From NCBI RefSeq assembly GCF_900215625.1, contig NZ_OBEK01000008.1, forward strand, positions 1 through 64,000: 64,000 nucleotides of DNA, written 5' to 3'. This DNA comes from Terribacillus aidingensis. Lineage in GTDB: Bacteria > Bacillota > Bacilli > Bacillales > Amphibacillaceae. The translations under genes and the position numbers were made by a program. Positions 36,475-46,200 of this stretch are shown piece by piece. Position 1 is the first letter of the stretch, and every line of letters starts with the position of its first letter. The notes below the pieces were generated by a model. That model did not search any database and was not told the origin of the DNA. It was given only the letters and a program-made list of their open reading frames with translations.

Positions 36475-37566
36475 TTATTCAGCTGGGACACGGCTTGCAT
36501 AACTGCTGTGAGACGTTAAATCCCGGTAAAATGCATCAAAGCGCCCCAGGTCCATCTGCTGTGCAGCATCCGATAGTGCGACCGCCGGATCTGGATGCAC
36601 CTCAGCCATGATACCATCTGCTCCAATAGCCAGCGCTGCTTTAGCGGCTGGAAGCAGCAAATCTCGTCTGCCAGTAGAATGTGTAACATCTACCATTACC
36701 GGCAGATGCGTTTCTTGTTTCAAAATCGGTACAGCAGTTATATCCAGTGTATTCCGAGTTGCATTTTCGAATGTGCGAATACCCCGTTCACAAAGAATAA
36801 TATCATTATTTCCGCGAGAGCTGATATACTCAGCAGCATGAATGAACTCAGAAATGGTAGAAGACATCCCCCGTTTTAACAGAATTGGTTTTCTTACATC
36901 GCCAGCTGCTTTCAGCAGCTCAAAATTTTGCATATTCCGTGCGCCAATTTGAATGACATCCAAATAGTCAGCTGCTTTCTCCATATCCTCAGGTGCAACA
37001 ATTTCACTAATGACAGCCAAGTCGTATGTATCGGCTATCTTTTTCAAGATACGCAAACCTTCTTCGCCTAAACCTTGGAAGTCATATGGAGATGTACGCG
37101 GTTTGTAAGCTCCGCCGCGAAGCAGGTTCAATCCTTTTTCTTGAAGTGATGCTGCGACTTTTGCCGTTTGCTGGTAACTTTCAACCGAACAAGGACCGAA
37201 TATGAATTGCGGGACGCCATTGCCAATAGAAGTATTCTTAATCTTGATAACCGTATTTTCCGGTTTCCGCTGCCGTGATACAAGTAATGCTTTATGCATA
37301 TCGTCTTCCTGCAGCTCCAAGCTTGCCTTAAATATCTCTTTAAATAAATGCTGCAGTGTTCCATCTTGGAAAGGACCTTGGTTATTATCTGCAATCACGT
37401 TCAGCATATCCCGTTCCCGAACCGGATCAAAACGCTTTGTCCCTTGCTTTTCTTTCACTTTTCCAATTTCCTGAACCAGCTTTCCTCTTTCATTTATCAA
37501 AGCTAGCAGGTCCAAATTTACGTCATCTAGTTTTTTTCGCAAAACAGCTAATTCGTCGTTCATCAT
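36475..37566 (-). CDS. aroA: bifunctional chorismate mutase / DAHP synthase
   Basis: First step of the shikimate pathway, with an N-terminal chorismate mutase that serves as the feedback sensor. 363 residues: AroQ-type mutase domain 1 to about 90, then a type I-beta DAHP synthase with [26 protein letters not shown] and [11 protein letters not shown]. It precedes ccpA as in B. subtilis and is divergent from the FtsA-like gene. Two adjacent ATG codons are possible starts. Confidence 0.96.
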   Translation of the reverse strand: MMNDELAVLRKKLDDVNLDLLALINERGKLVQEIGKVKEKQGTKRFDPVRERDMLNVIADNNQGPFQDGTLQHLFKEIFKASLELQEDDMHKALLVSRQRKPENTVIKIKNTSIGNGVPQFIFGPCSVESYQQTAKVAASLQEKGLNLLRGGAYKPRTSPYDFQGLGEEGLRILKKIADTYDLAVISEIVAPEDMEKAADYLDVIQIGARNMQNFELLKAAGDVRKPILLKRGMSSTISEFIHAAEYISSRGNNDIILCERGIRTFENATRNTLDITAVPILKQETHLPVMVDVTHSTGRRDLLLPAAKAALAIGADGIMAEVHPDPAVALSDAAQQMDLGRFDAFYRDLTSHSSYASRVPAE

Positions 37567-37646
37567 CGCTCTCTCCCACTCTCTTTCTAGTATATCCAGC
37601 TCAAGTAATTAGCAATCATTATAGCTAAAAGTTTACGCGCTGTCAC

Positions 37647-37675
37647 CTGCAAATAGTGTAGAATGAATGTATAAT
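37647..37675 (+). promoter_or_regulatory. possible promoter of the FtsA-like gene
   Basis: CTGCAA (37647-37652), 17-nt spacer, TATAAT (37670-37675). The -10 is perfect, the -35 weak. Confidence 0.4.
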
Positions 37676-37754
37676 GAACAGTCACGGTATAGGACATCTG
37701 CTCCTTGCTTCCTGTTAATAAAACGAAGAGTTCCATGCAGAAAGGATTATCGCT

Positions 37755-39878
37755 TTGAAAGAAAGAGTTTTCGCCTTGGATATTGGCACAAGAACAGTTG
37801 TCGGAATGCTTCTGGAAACAGAAGCTGACACTTATACATTAATAGATTACGAGATGGTAGAACATAATGAACGATCTATGCTTGATGGACAAATTCATGA
37901 TGTTGTGGCAGTTGCTAACGTGATTTCAGAAGTGAAAAAGAAATTAGAGGAAAAGCACGGGGAATTGACCAAAGTTTGTGTGGCAGCAGCTGGTCGTTCG
38001 CTGCAGACAAAGCGCGTGACAGTAAATCATAGCATTGCGGAGCGCGGCGTATTAGATAAAGAGCAAGTGCAGCATTTGGAACTCAGTGCTGTGCAGCAGG
38101 CACAATATGAAATTGCCCAGTCTGAAAATTTGCGGACAGATTACTATTGTGTTGGCTACTCTGTTTTGCGTTATCAGTTAGACGATCAAGAGATTGGTTC
38201 TCTGATTGATCAGCAAGGTCAGGAAGCAAGCGCGGAAATCATCGCTACTTTCCTGCCAAAAGTTGTTGTGGAGTCCCTGCTGTCTGCACTAAAACGCTGT
38301 GATTTGGAGATGGACGCACTCACGCTTGAACCAATTGCAGCAATACATGTGCTTATTCCCGCCTCCATGCGCCGCCTGAATGTCGCATTAGTCGATATTG
38401 GTGCCGGAACAAGTGATATTGCAATTACGAATGAAGGAACGATTACAGCTTATGGAATGGTTCCGAAAGCTGGAGATGAGATTACAGAAGCGATAAGCGA
38501 CCATTATTTGCTGGATTTCCATGTTGCGGAAGCAGCAAAACGCGATTGGGCTGACAAAGGATCTCTTACAACAATGGATATCCTTGGTTTTGAACAACAG
38601 CTGGAATCGGATCAAATAGAACAGGATATAGGTGTCGCAATCGATCAGCTGGCTGAGGCCATTGCTTCCGCTATTATTCAATTAAATGCCAAAGCTCCAA
38701 AAGCTGTCATGCTCGTTGGCGGCGGCAGTCAGACGCCTGGACTTCCATCTCGATTAGCCAAATTGCTTAATTTACCCGATAACCGTGTGGCGATTCGCGG
38801 AACGGATGCCATACAATCTTTAACAAAAACGGCTAACGTGCCAGAAGGTCCAGCATTTATTACACCAATTGGGATTGCATTAGCAGCGAAACAAAGTCCT
38901 GTTCATTATGTAAGCATACAAGTTAATGGACGTCTTACCCGATTATTTGATATGAAACAGCTGTCTGTTGGCGATGCACTGCTGGCTTCCGGTATACATA
39001 TCTCCCGACTGTATGGAAAGCCCGGAGCAGCTTGTATGATTTCATTCCAAGGTAAGCCGTTAACCATCCCTGGGACCCTTGGAGATGCACCAACCATTAT
39101 ATGTAATCAACAGCAGGCAAGTTTGGATACGCAAATTCAAGATGGAGACGTTTTAGAGGTCAAAGCTGGTGCAGATGGTTTACCAGCACAAGTAACGGCA
39201 GCAGATATTATTGGAGACCTAAAACCTATTACCGTCTTCTACAATGGAGAATCGTATACAGTAAAGCAGCAAGTGCTAGTGAATGGACAACCTGTTCCTG
39301 CTGATCATCGACTTGAAGACAGAGATGAACTTGTCGTGCACCGAGCAACAACAGCAGAACGCTTTTTATACGAAAAGCAGCTGCCATTGCCAGCGCTAAC
39401 GGAGGCATCAGATTATGAGGTTTATATCAATGACCAATTGATAACAATTAATGTGTTCAGCCAACAATTTACTATTAATGAGGTTCCAGCCAGGTTGCGC
39501 GATACGGTGGCTGACGGTGACAGCATCCGTTTCCAGGAACGCACCATACCTAAAGCGTCTGATCTGCTTTCACAGCTGCCAACAAACAACGAGACAAATA
39601 TGACAGTAACATTCAATGGCCGGACAATCAAACTAACCCCGCCAGCTGCACAGCTCTATAAAGACGGAAAGCCTGTAGCACCCGATGAGCCTATCGCATG
39701 CGGCGAAAGGCTTGCCCTGCGTACAGCATCAGATTCGTTTATCATTCAGGACATCTTCCGCTTTGTTGATATTGATCTGACAAAAATGAGCGGGAATTTC
39801 CGCCTATATAAAAATGGTACCGAAGCAGCATTCCATGACACTTTAGCACCATATGACAAGATTGAGCTGACTACGTGA
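37755..39878 (+). CDS. large FtsA/PilM-like actin-fold protein with repetitive C-terminal half; function unknown
   Basis: 707 residues, far longer than FtsA (about 430). Residues 1 to about 375 are an FtsA-type actin fold: phosphate-1 LDIGTRTVVGM (8-18), phosphate-2 VDIGAGTSDIAI near 213-224, adenosine motif VGGGSQTPGL near 319. From about 380 to the end come roughly six modules of about 60 residues, each like x-V-x-x-N-G-x followed by a DGDxL/DxxEL turn (near 382, 429, 490, 554, 616, 680), suggestive of beta-grasp or similar strands. No TM helix or C-terminal amphipathic helix is obvious. TTG start with AAAGGA 8 nt upstream. Such proteins occur in Bacilli as 'cell division protein FtsA' without study, as far as I know. 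Confidence 0.75.
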   Translation: MKERVFALDIGTRTVVGMLLETEADTYTLIDYEMVEHNERSMLDGQIHDVVAVANVISEVKKKLEEKHGELTKVCVAAAGRSLQTKRVTVNHSIAERGVLDKEQVQHLELSAVQQAQYEIAQSENLRTDYYCVGYSVLRYQLDDQEIGSLIDQQGQEASAEIIATFLPKVVVESLLSALKRCDLEMDALTLEPIAAIHVLIPASMRRLNVALVDIGAGTSDIAITNEGTITAYGMVPKAGDEITEAISDHYLLDFHVAEAAKRDWADKGSLTTMDILGFEQQLESDQIEQDIGVAIDQLAEAIASAIIQLNAKAPKAVMLVGGGSQTPGLPSRLAKLLNLPDNRVAIRGTDAIQSLTKTANVPEGPAFITPIGIALAAKQSPVHYVSIQVNGRLTRLFDMKQLSVGDALLASGIHISRLYGKPGAACMISFQGKPLTIPGTLGDAPTIICNQQQASLDTQIQDGDVLEVKAGADGLPAQVTAADIIGDLKPITVFYNGESYTVKQQVLVNGQPVPADHRLEDRDELVVHRATTAERFLYEKQLPLPALTEASDYEVYINDQLITINVFSQQFTINEVPARLRDTVADGDSIRFQERTIPKASDLLSQLPTNNETNMTVTFNGRTIKLTPPAAQLYKDGKPVAPDEPIACGERLALRTASDSFIIQDIFRFVDIDLTKMSGNFRLYKNGTEAAFHDTLAPYDKIELTT

Positions 39879-39912
39879 AAAAAGCTGTACGCGAAAGCGT
39901 ACAGCTTTTTCT
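39879..39912. terminator. terminator after the FtsA-like gene
   Basis: Perfect stem AAAAAGCTGTACGC / GCGTACAGCTTTTT with GAAA tetraloop, usable from both sides of the convergent pair. Confidence 0.9.
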
Positions 39913-40180
39913 ATTGGTTCCTGTATTTCTTATAGTTAATATCATGGATAAGTCGAATGGTTGGCCGTACCAAAAGCAGAAAACTCCCTGCTGCAAACAA
40001 CCAGCATCCTGCCACTTTTAAAGACTCATACATAAAGAAGAAACTGCCTACGAGGAAAATGAGTCCAATGAGAAAGTCATTCAGCATATACAGAATTTGA
40101 TATGGCCGCTTAAAGAAGATTCCATATTCTCCAACCTGAACAACTTCTTCCTTATTTCCTGATCCATCCTTATGTTCCAA
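39911..40180 (-). CDS. small membrane protein with a YrhK-like domain
   Basis: 89 residues, two hydrophobic helices (about 34-52 and 55-72) after a hydrophilic N terminus; the pattern YQILYMLNDFLIGLIFLVGSFFF resembles the YrhK domain. TTG start at 40178-40180 with AGGTGGTG 7-8 nt upstream. Located 13 nt downstream of ytxJ, so it could be the last gene of the ytxGHJ transcript, although a terminator lies between ytxH and ytxJ. Function unknown. Confidence 0.65.
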   Translation of the reverse strand: MEHKDGSGNKEEVVQVGEYGIFFKRPYQILYMLNDFLIGLIFLVGSFFFMYESLKVAGCWLFAAGSFLLLVRPTIRLIHDINYKKYRNQ

Positions 40181-40193
40181 AATAAAACACCAC

Positions 40194-40529
40194 CTACTTG
40201 TTAAATCTCAGTACCTGTTCCCGCAAGACCTCCTCTTTAATCTCATAATGTGATGTATTCCAGATAATTTGGTTATTTTCAAAAAGCAGTACTTGCGGTG
40301 ATTCATGTTTTACTGCATAAAGTTCAGCAATGCTGTTAGACAATTCTCTCGCTTCTTGTACATACAAAGTGTACAACGGCAGCTGTGTTTCCAAACTGAA
40401 ACGGTCGTACTCCTGTTTTGCAGCTGCGCTAATCGGGCAAGTAAGACTGTGTTTGAGCAAATAAAAAGCCGCTTCACGATTTAGTACATCTTGAAATTCC
40501 TCTTTGTTTTGAATAACTTTTGCTTCCAT
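40194..40529 (-). CDS. ytxJ: YtxJ, monothiol bacilliredoxin
   Basis: Thioredoxin-fold protein of 111 residues that is thought to remove bacillithiol from proteins. The single redox cysteine is C31 in KHSLTCPIS. Third gene of the ytxGHJ stress operon, though a strong hairpin precedes it. In B. subtilis the operon is under SigB and SigH. GGAGATG-type ribosome site precedes the ATG. Confidence 0.88.
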   Translation of the reverse strand: MEAKVIQNKEEFQDVLNREAAFYLLKHSLTCPISAAAKQEYDRFSLETQLPLYTLYVQEARELSNSIAELYAVKHESPQVLLFENNQIIWNTSHYEIKEEVLREQVLRFNK

Positions 40530-40554
40530 TATGGTTCATCTCCCTTTCTAATAA

Positions 40555-40595
40555 AAAACAGACTCCTAAGCAAGAGTGCTTAGGAGTCTTTTCAT
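40555..40595 (-). terminator. hairpin between ytxH and ytxJ
   Basis: Perfect 12-bp stem (GACTCCTAAGCA / TGCTTAGGAGTC), loop AGAG; on the minus strand a TTTTTTA run follows. It may attenuate or end transcription before ytxJ. Confidence 0.75.
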
Positions 40596-40981
40596 TAAAG
40601 ATCCTTATTACGTTCAATTGCAGATTTTTGCTGCTCCATTTCTAACTCTCTTGCAGCTTCCTCAATTGCTCGTGCTACTTCTTCAGCAGCATCTTCTGCT
40701 TCTTTGTCATTGGCAGAAGGTTCGTCATTGGATTGGTCATTACCGGATGTCATGTTTTTCACTTTATCCGTAAGTACCTCTTTCCATTGCATGCCTTTTT
40801 CACTGTACTGGGACGTCATATCACCTGCACGGCCTTTTAAATTGCCTGCTTGTTCTGTGATATCATTTCGCAGTTCTTTACCTGATTTAGGTGCCAATAC
40901 TAGTGCTGTTATAGCTCCTGCCACACTGCCGATGATGGAACCAATCAGAAAGTCTCTTCCATTTGTCTTCTTCGTTGACAT
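40595..40981 (-). CDS. ytxH: YtxH general stress membrane protein
   Basis: 128 residues. N-terminal glycine-rich TM helix (about 10-32, FLIGSIIGSVAGAITALVLAP) followed by the conserved PKSGKELR motif and a long amphipathic, E/A-rich helix. Role unknown; a SigB- and SigH-controlled stress protein in B. subtilis. Lies 28 nt downstream of ytxG in the same operon. Confidence 0.88.
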   Translation of the reverse strand: MSTKKTNGRDFLIGSIIGSVAGAITALVLAPKSGKELRNDITEQAGNLKGRAGDMTSQYSEKGMQWKEVLTDKVKNMTSGNDQSNDEPSANDKEAEDAAEEVARAIEEAARELEMEQQKSAIERNKDL

Positions 40982-41009
40982 AGTGCATTGCCTCCTAGCG
41001 TCGCTTGGT

Positions 41010-41492
41010 TTAATAAGATGTTTCTTTTACTGGTAAAGGCTGCTCTGTTGGTTGTACAGCTGGTACAGAGACGCTTTCATTGGCTTCATTCTGCTTCTTT
41101 TTCTTCCATAAGTCAAGTATTACGGAGCCCCATTTAAGCACTTGACCAGTTTGTTCTGTATTTTGTTCTGCAGACAATGCCACTTTATTGGAGACATTGC
41201 GAATGGAATTGTTCAAGCTGTTGACTGTGTCACCAATACCTTCAATTCCGTCAACAAGCGTGTTCAGCTTCTGAGCTTTTGCTCCAATATCTTCAGCAAG
41301 ATGATTTGTCTTGCTGAGCAGTTCAGCCGTTTCACTTGTGATGCCCTGCATTTGTTTCTCGACGCCTTCTAATGTGCTAGCAACATCGTTTAATGTACGA
41401 GAAGCAGCTTTCAATGTTTTGGCGAGAAAGATTACTAAAACTGCGAATGCGATAGCTGCGATTAATGCAGCAATGTACCCTAGAATTTCCAT
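41010..41492 (-). CDS. ytxG: YtxG, DUF948 stress protein
   Basis: 160 residues: one N-terminal TM helix (about 5-27), then a long helical region with heptads (about 30-125, LNDVASTLEGVEKQMQGIT and ETAELLSKTNHLAEDIG), typical of DUF948, which resembles part of a methyl-accepting coiled coil. First gene of ytxGHJ. A SigB-type promoter lies about 90 nt upstream. Function unknown. Confidence 0.88.
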   Translation of the reverse strand: MEILGYIAALIAAIAFAVLVIFLAKTLKAASRTLNDVASTLEGVEKQMQGITSETAELLSKTNHLAEDIGAKAQKLNTLVDGIEGIGDTVNSLNNSIRNVSNKVALSAEQNTEQTGQVLKWGSVILDLWKKKKQNEANESVSVPAVQPTEQPLPVKETSY

Positions 41493-41579
41493 GATGAATA
41501 GTCAGCTCCTTCTTTAGTATGTAGTATGAGTAGTTCCAGCACATCTCATGCTATTTGTACTCTTTTGTCTAACTACGGT

Positions 41580-41604
41580 ATTCCCCCGATAGAAATCGTT
41601 AAAC
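41580..41604 (-). promoter_or_regulatory. candidate SigB promoter of ytxGHJ
   Basis: Minus strand: GTTTAA (41599-41604), 13-nt spacer, GGGAAT (41580-41585). The B. subtilis operon is known to be SigB-dependent. Confidence 0.8.
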
Positions 41605-41618
41605 ATAAAAGCTCAAAT

Positions 41619-41643
41619 AAAAAAAGAGGAGCAGCACTCCTCT
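41619..41643 (-). terminator. murC terminator
   Basis: Stem AGAGGAG / CTCCTCT with a 5-nt loop and seven T residues on the minus strand. Confidence 0.8.
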
Positions 41644-41659
41644 TGATTAGTGTAATGGA

Positions 41660-42964
41660 TTATTGGACAGCTTGCAATGAATCTTCATAGGCGGCCTGGA
41701 ATTTCTGTATATCTCCAGCTCCCATAAACAAAAGGACACTATCGTCATACTGCTTCAGTACATTTACATCCTCCAGCTGCAGCACTTCGCAGTCTGGGAT
41801 CAGCTTTTGCAGATCATGAATGGTTAATGTTCCTTTAGCTTCACGAGCTGAACCAAATATATCGCATAGGTATACAGCATCTGCAAGCTTTAAACTGTCG
41901 GCAAATTCCTGTAAAAATGTCTTTGTTCTAGTAAATGTATGAGGCTGAAAGACAGCTACTACTTGCTGATCCGGATATTTTTTCCGTGCAGATTCAATCG
42001 TAACTTCAATCTCTTTCGGATGGTGTGCATAGTCATCCACTAATACTTGACTGCCTACTTTCTTTTCCGAAAAGCGCCGTTTCACACCTGTGAAACCATA
42101 CATTTCTTTCATTTGGTCCGTTGTCATACCTTCTTGGTGACATAAAGCAACGACAGCTAGTGCATTTAGTACTTGGTGATTCCCATATCCCGGAATGATA
42201 AATGTATGATAGAAGCTGCCTTCTACGTATACATCAAATGTAGTTCCGGAGGAGTCTTCATGCACATCCTTGGCTTGATAAGTGTTGGAAGGGTCAAAAC
42301 CGTAGTAATGAACAGGAACACTGGCTTGTAAATCACGTAAATAAGCGTCATCACCGCAAGCAATGATAGCGTGTTTTACTTGGCCTGCCAGTTCCTGAAA
42401 TGCTTGGAAGACGTCCTCAATATTTTTGAAATAATCCGGATGGTCAAAATCAATATTCAGCATTACCGCATAGTCCGGCTTATAAGCAAGAAAATGACGT
42501 CGGTATTCACATGCTTCGAATACAAAGTAGTCACTCTGCGGCTGACCGCTTCCAGTACCATCACCAATCAAATAAGAGATCGGATGTGACTGTTTTAGCG
42601 TATATGCTAACAATCCAGTTGTTGATGTCTTCCCATGCGCCCCTGTAACAGCAACACTGCGGAACTTATCTGCGTAAGCTCCGAGAAAATCGTGGTAGCG
42701 GTAAAACGGAAGTCCGAGTCGCTTCGCTTCGACAATTTCCTCATGTTCATCAGAGAAGGCATTCCCTGCAATAATCGTCAAATCAGGTTTAATATTTTCT
42801 TTTGCAAAAGGCAGTATGGAAATATTTTTATCTTTTAGGGCTTGATCGGTAAAGAATACTTTCTCTACATCAGAACCTTGAACTTTCTCGCCTGCATCAT
42901 GCAGGATCTGTGCTAATGCACTCATACCAGATCCTTTAATACCAATGAAATGGTAAGTTGTCAT
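41660..42964 (-). CDS. murC: UDP-N-acetylmuramate-L-alanine ligase
   Basis: Adds L-Ala to UDP-MurNAc in peptidoglycan precursor synthesis. 434 residues. Rossmann start [16 protein letters not shown]-loop [10 protein letters not shown] at about 107-116, [10 protein letters not shown] and the C-terminal ligase domain. ATG at 42962-42964 has GGAGGT 7 nt upstream. Separate terminator and a roughly 240-nt gap divide it from sftA. Confidence 0.97.
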   Translation of the reverse strand: MTTYHFIGIKGSGMSALAQILHDAGEKVQGSDVEKVFFTDQALKDKNISILPFAKENIKPDLTIIAGNAFSDEHEEIVEAKRLGLPFYRYHDFLGAYADKFRSVAVTGAHGKTSTTGLLAYTLKQSHPISYLIGDGTGSGQPQSDYFVFEACEYRRHFLAYKPDYAVMLNIDFDHPDYFKNIEDVFQAFQELAGQVKHAIIACGDDAYLRDLQASVPVHYYGFDPSNTYQAKDVHEDSSGTTFDVYVEGSFYHTFIIPGYGNHQVLNALAVVALCHQEGMTTDQMKEMYGFTGVKRRFSEKKVGSQVLVDDYAHHPKEIEVTIESARKKYPDQQVVAVFQPHTFTRTKTFLQEFADSLKLADAVYLCDIFGSAREAKGTLTIHDLQKLIPDCEVLQLEDVNVLKQYDDSVLLFMGAGDIQKFQAAYEDSLQAVQ

Positions 42965-43164
42965 AATCGGAACCTCCACATAATGATATATCGTTTTTGT
43001 ATGGTGTTAGTATAAGTATGTAAAGCGTTGTGTGTCACATATACATGAAAAAAGCATACTAGCAACAGTATAGCATTTTGTCTGTACTTATTAAATGCAG
43101 AACCTCTTCTGCCGCGCTTTATACAGTATATACTTCCCACCCCTTATAGGTGTCACGAAAATAA

Positions 43165-43202
43165 TACAGCCTGGACTGTCGAATGGACAACATCCAGGCT
43201 GC
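43165..43202 (-). terminator. sftA terminator
   Basis: Outer stem CAGCCTGGA / TCCAGGCTG with an inner TGTC / GACA stem and a T-rich tail on the minus strand. Confidence 0.75.
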
Positions 43203-43205
43203 CGT

Positions 43206-46200
43206 TTATTCTGCTTGAAGCTGTGCCAGCGAGACGAGAACGTCACGAGGCTTGCTCCCTTTTTGCTCAGAAATGACACCTCTCATTTCCATGTGATCAA
43301 TCAATCTGGCTGCACGGTTATAGCCAATTTTGAAGCGGCGCTGCAGCAGACTCGCACTTGCACTGTTGTGCTCAATTACAAACTCTAATGCTTCTTGATA
43401 TAGCTCATCTTCTTCTTCTTCTGATTCTCTGCGTTCCAACAAATCTTCATGGTGGAAAAGATACTCAGGTGGAGCTGTTTGTTTCACATGCTGGACTACC
43501 CGCTCGATTTCTTCATCCGAAACAAATGCGCCTTGTATGCGCTGCGCTTGACGCGCACCATTCTCGATGAAGAGCATATCCCCTTTTCCTAGCAGCTTCT
43601 CCGCTCCGTTAGTATCAATGATCGTACGGGAATCAACAGCTGAAGAAACACTAAATGCAATTCGTGTAGGAATATTCGCTTTGATTAACCCTGTAATAAC
43701 ATCTACTGACGGACGCTGCGTCGCCAGGAGCAAATGAATACCGGCTGCCCGCGCTTTTTGCGCAATACGACAAATGGCATCTTCTACATCTTGAGGCGAA
43801 ACCATCATTAAATCTGCCAGCTCATCAATTACAATAACCAAATACGGGAGTTTATCCGCGTAACGGCCTTGCTTGGTAAGTTTCTCATTATATTTGCCAA
43901 TATCCCGCACCCCTTCACCGACAAACTTCAGGTAACGTTCTTCCATCTCATTAACAGCCCACTTTAAAGCCGCAGTGGCTGCTTTCGTATCGGTAATGAC
44001 TGGCGATACGAGATGAGGAAGATCGTTGTAAGGAGCAAGCTCTACCATTTTCGGATCAATCAATAAGAATTTCACCTGTTTGTGATTGGCTTTGTAAAGC
44101 AAGCTGAGCAGGATTGTGTTGATACACACACTTTTACCAGAACCTGTGGCTCCTGCAATTAAACCATGCGGCATTTTTTGCAAGTTCGTGACAATAGAAT
44201 CTCCCGAAATATCCAGTCCTAGTCCAACGGCCAGCGGGGAACTGCTATCCATAAAATCTTCTGTCTCTAAAATCTCCTGCAGTCCGACTTGCTTGGCAAC
44301 CGCATTTGGCACTTCAATTCCGATTGCATTCTTACCGGGAATTGGTGCTTCCATCCGAATATCTTTTGCTGCCATATTCAGTTTAATATCATCAGTCAAA
44401 CCCTTAATCTTACTGACCTTCACACCCATATCCGGCTGAACCTCAAAACGAGTAACAGAAGGCCCTTGCATAGCATTCACCACATGAGCGTTTACATTGA
44501 AATGCTGCAATGTTGTCTCAAGAAGCTGCGTCTGCTGGTCCACCCAGGCGTCATTCTCCACCGTCTGCTCCACAGGATCGTTTAAAAGATGCATAGGAGG
44601 TCTGGAAAAAACCGGTTCTGTTTGCTGCTGGACTTCTTCAGCGGATCCTTGCTTCTCTTCTGTATGATGCTGTTGAACAGTTGCATTTGTATCATCCAAA
44701 TTGTTTTGCTTTTCTTCTATTGGATGAACAAGCTGCTTATCTAGTTCTGGCTCGTTCCGCTTGTGTTCTGTTTGTTGAACAGGCTGCTTTTCACGTTCTG
44801 CCTGAACTGGCTTTTCACGTTCTGCCTGAACTGGCTTTTCTATCGGTTGCTGGACAGGCTGCTTCTCAAGCACTAACTCATCCTGCTTTTCTTCCGTTCC
44901 TTGAACAGGCTGCTTCGCGCGTTCCAACTGATTACGCTTGTCCCGAGGTGTCATGAAGACATTGAACGGTACTGATTTCCGGATTGGATTATGAGCCTCG
45001 CGAATTTGGTAAGCATTGTCCGCTTGCGCAGGTTCTTCGGGCTGTTCTGCTATCGCAGTTTCTGCTTGATGGCGTTCAGGCTGGCTGGCCTCCATCAATT
45101 GTTCCTTGTCCATTTTGGAGACTTGCTCTGTTTCCAACGTTTTTTCAGATTTCGAGCTGCTTATCTCTTCTAAATCGATTCGTTCATTTTGATCCAATGC
45201 AGTTGATTCGACTTCGATTGGTTCATCGTAATCTTGTTCTGCCTGTTGGTCTGTTTTAACTGTTTCTTCCAGATTAAGTTCAGTTGATTGCTCTGATTCC
45301 ATAGGTGCAGCTTGATCCCATTCAGCCGCTTCTGCCATAACGGCTTCCTGCTGATCCGCTTGCTCTGCTGCTATTTCATCTTTTTGCTGTTGTCCAACAG
45401 CCTGCTCTGCTTCCTGGTGCCATTCAGCTGGCTGCTCTAACTCTGGACTTTCTTCCTGCCGTAGTTCTTCTGACTGTTCAACTTCTGCGGCAGCTGCTTG
45501 CTGCATAGGGATTACTTGGTTCGATCCCAAGTCTGCAGGTTCCACCTCTTCGAAATCGTTTTTTTGCATGTTGGTTGTCGTTTCTGTTTCAGCTTCCAAA
45601 ATTGGTGCTGGACGGTCCGATGGCTGCTTCTCGCCAGAAAGCTGTTCACCTTCTGGTTCAAAAGCCAGCGATGCTGTTTGTTCCTTAGCAGCAGCTTCTT
45701 TCTCAGCCGCATGCAGATCCTTTGCTTGAGCAGAAGGTTCACTTACTTGCGCCTGAATAGAAGTCACATTAGCATTATCCTGCTGTTTATAGAAAGGTGC
45801 GCCAGTGGCGGCGATTTTCTTCCAATCAGCACGATCCTGAATGGATGCCATTGTTACAACTTCTTCTGCTTCTTCCTTGCGCTTGCGGAAACCATACACT
45901 GGCGAAGGCACTTCGGACGGTTGGAACGGCTTTTTATCTTCTTTTGGTTCTACCATTTTCGGCCTTTGTGTTTGTGTCTGCCACTGCCTATTCGGGTTAG
46001 AAGATCGTTTTGGATAGTCTGACTTTTTCTGTTGCTGCTGCTTTTGGCGGTTGTCCATCGTTGATCGCTGTCGTTCTTGCGCCGGTACAGATCGTACAGG
46101 ACGCTCTGGTGTTTTCGGGCTGCTGCTATTAACCTCATCCGGAATCATTGGAAAGCGAAAAGCGCGTTCCTTAGGATATGTATAGGCCATTTTAGCCTGT

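Noticed and set aside
45498-46022. Plus-strand frame of 174 codons inside sftA
   Set aside because: Antisense shadow of the low-complexity Q/E linker; biased composition opens several frames.
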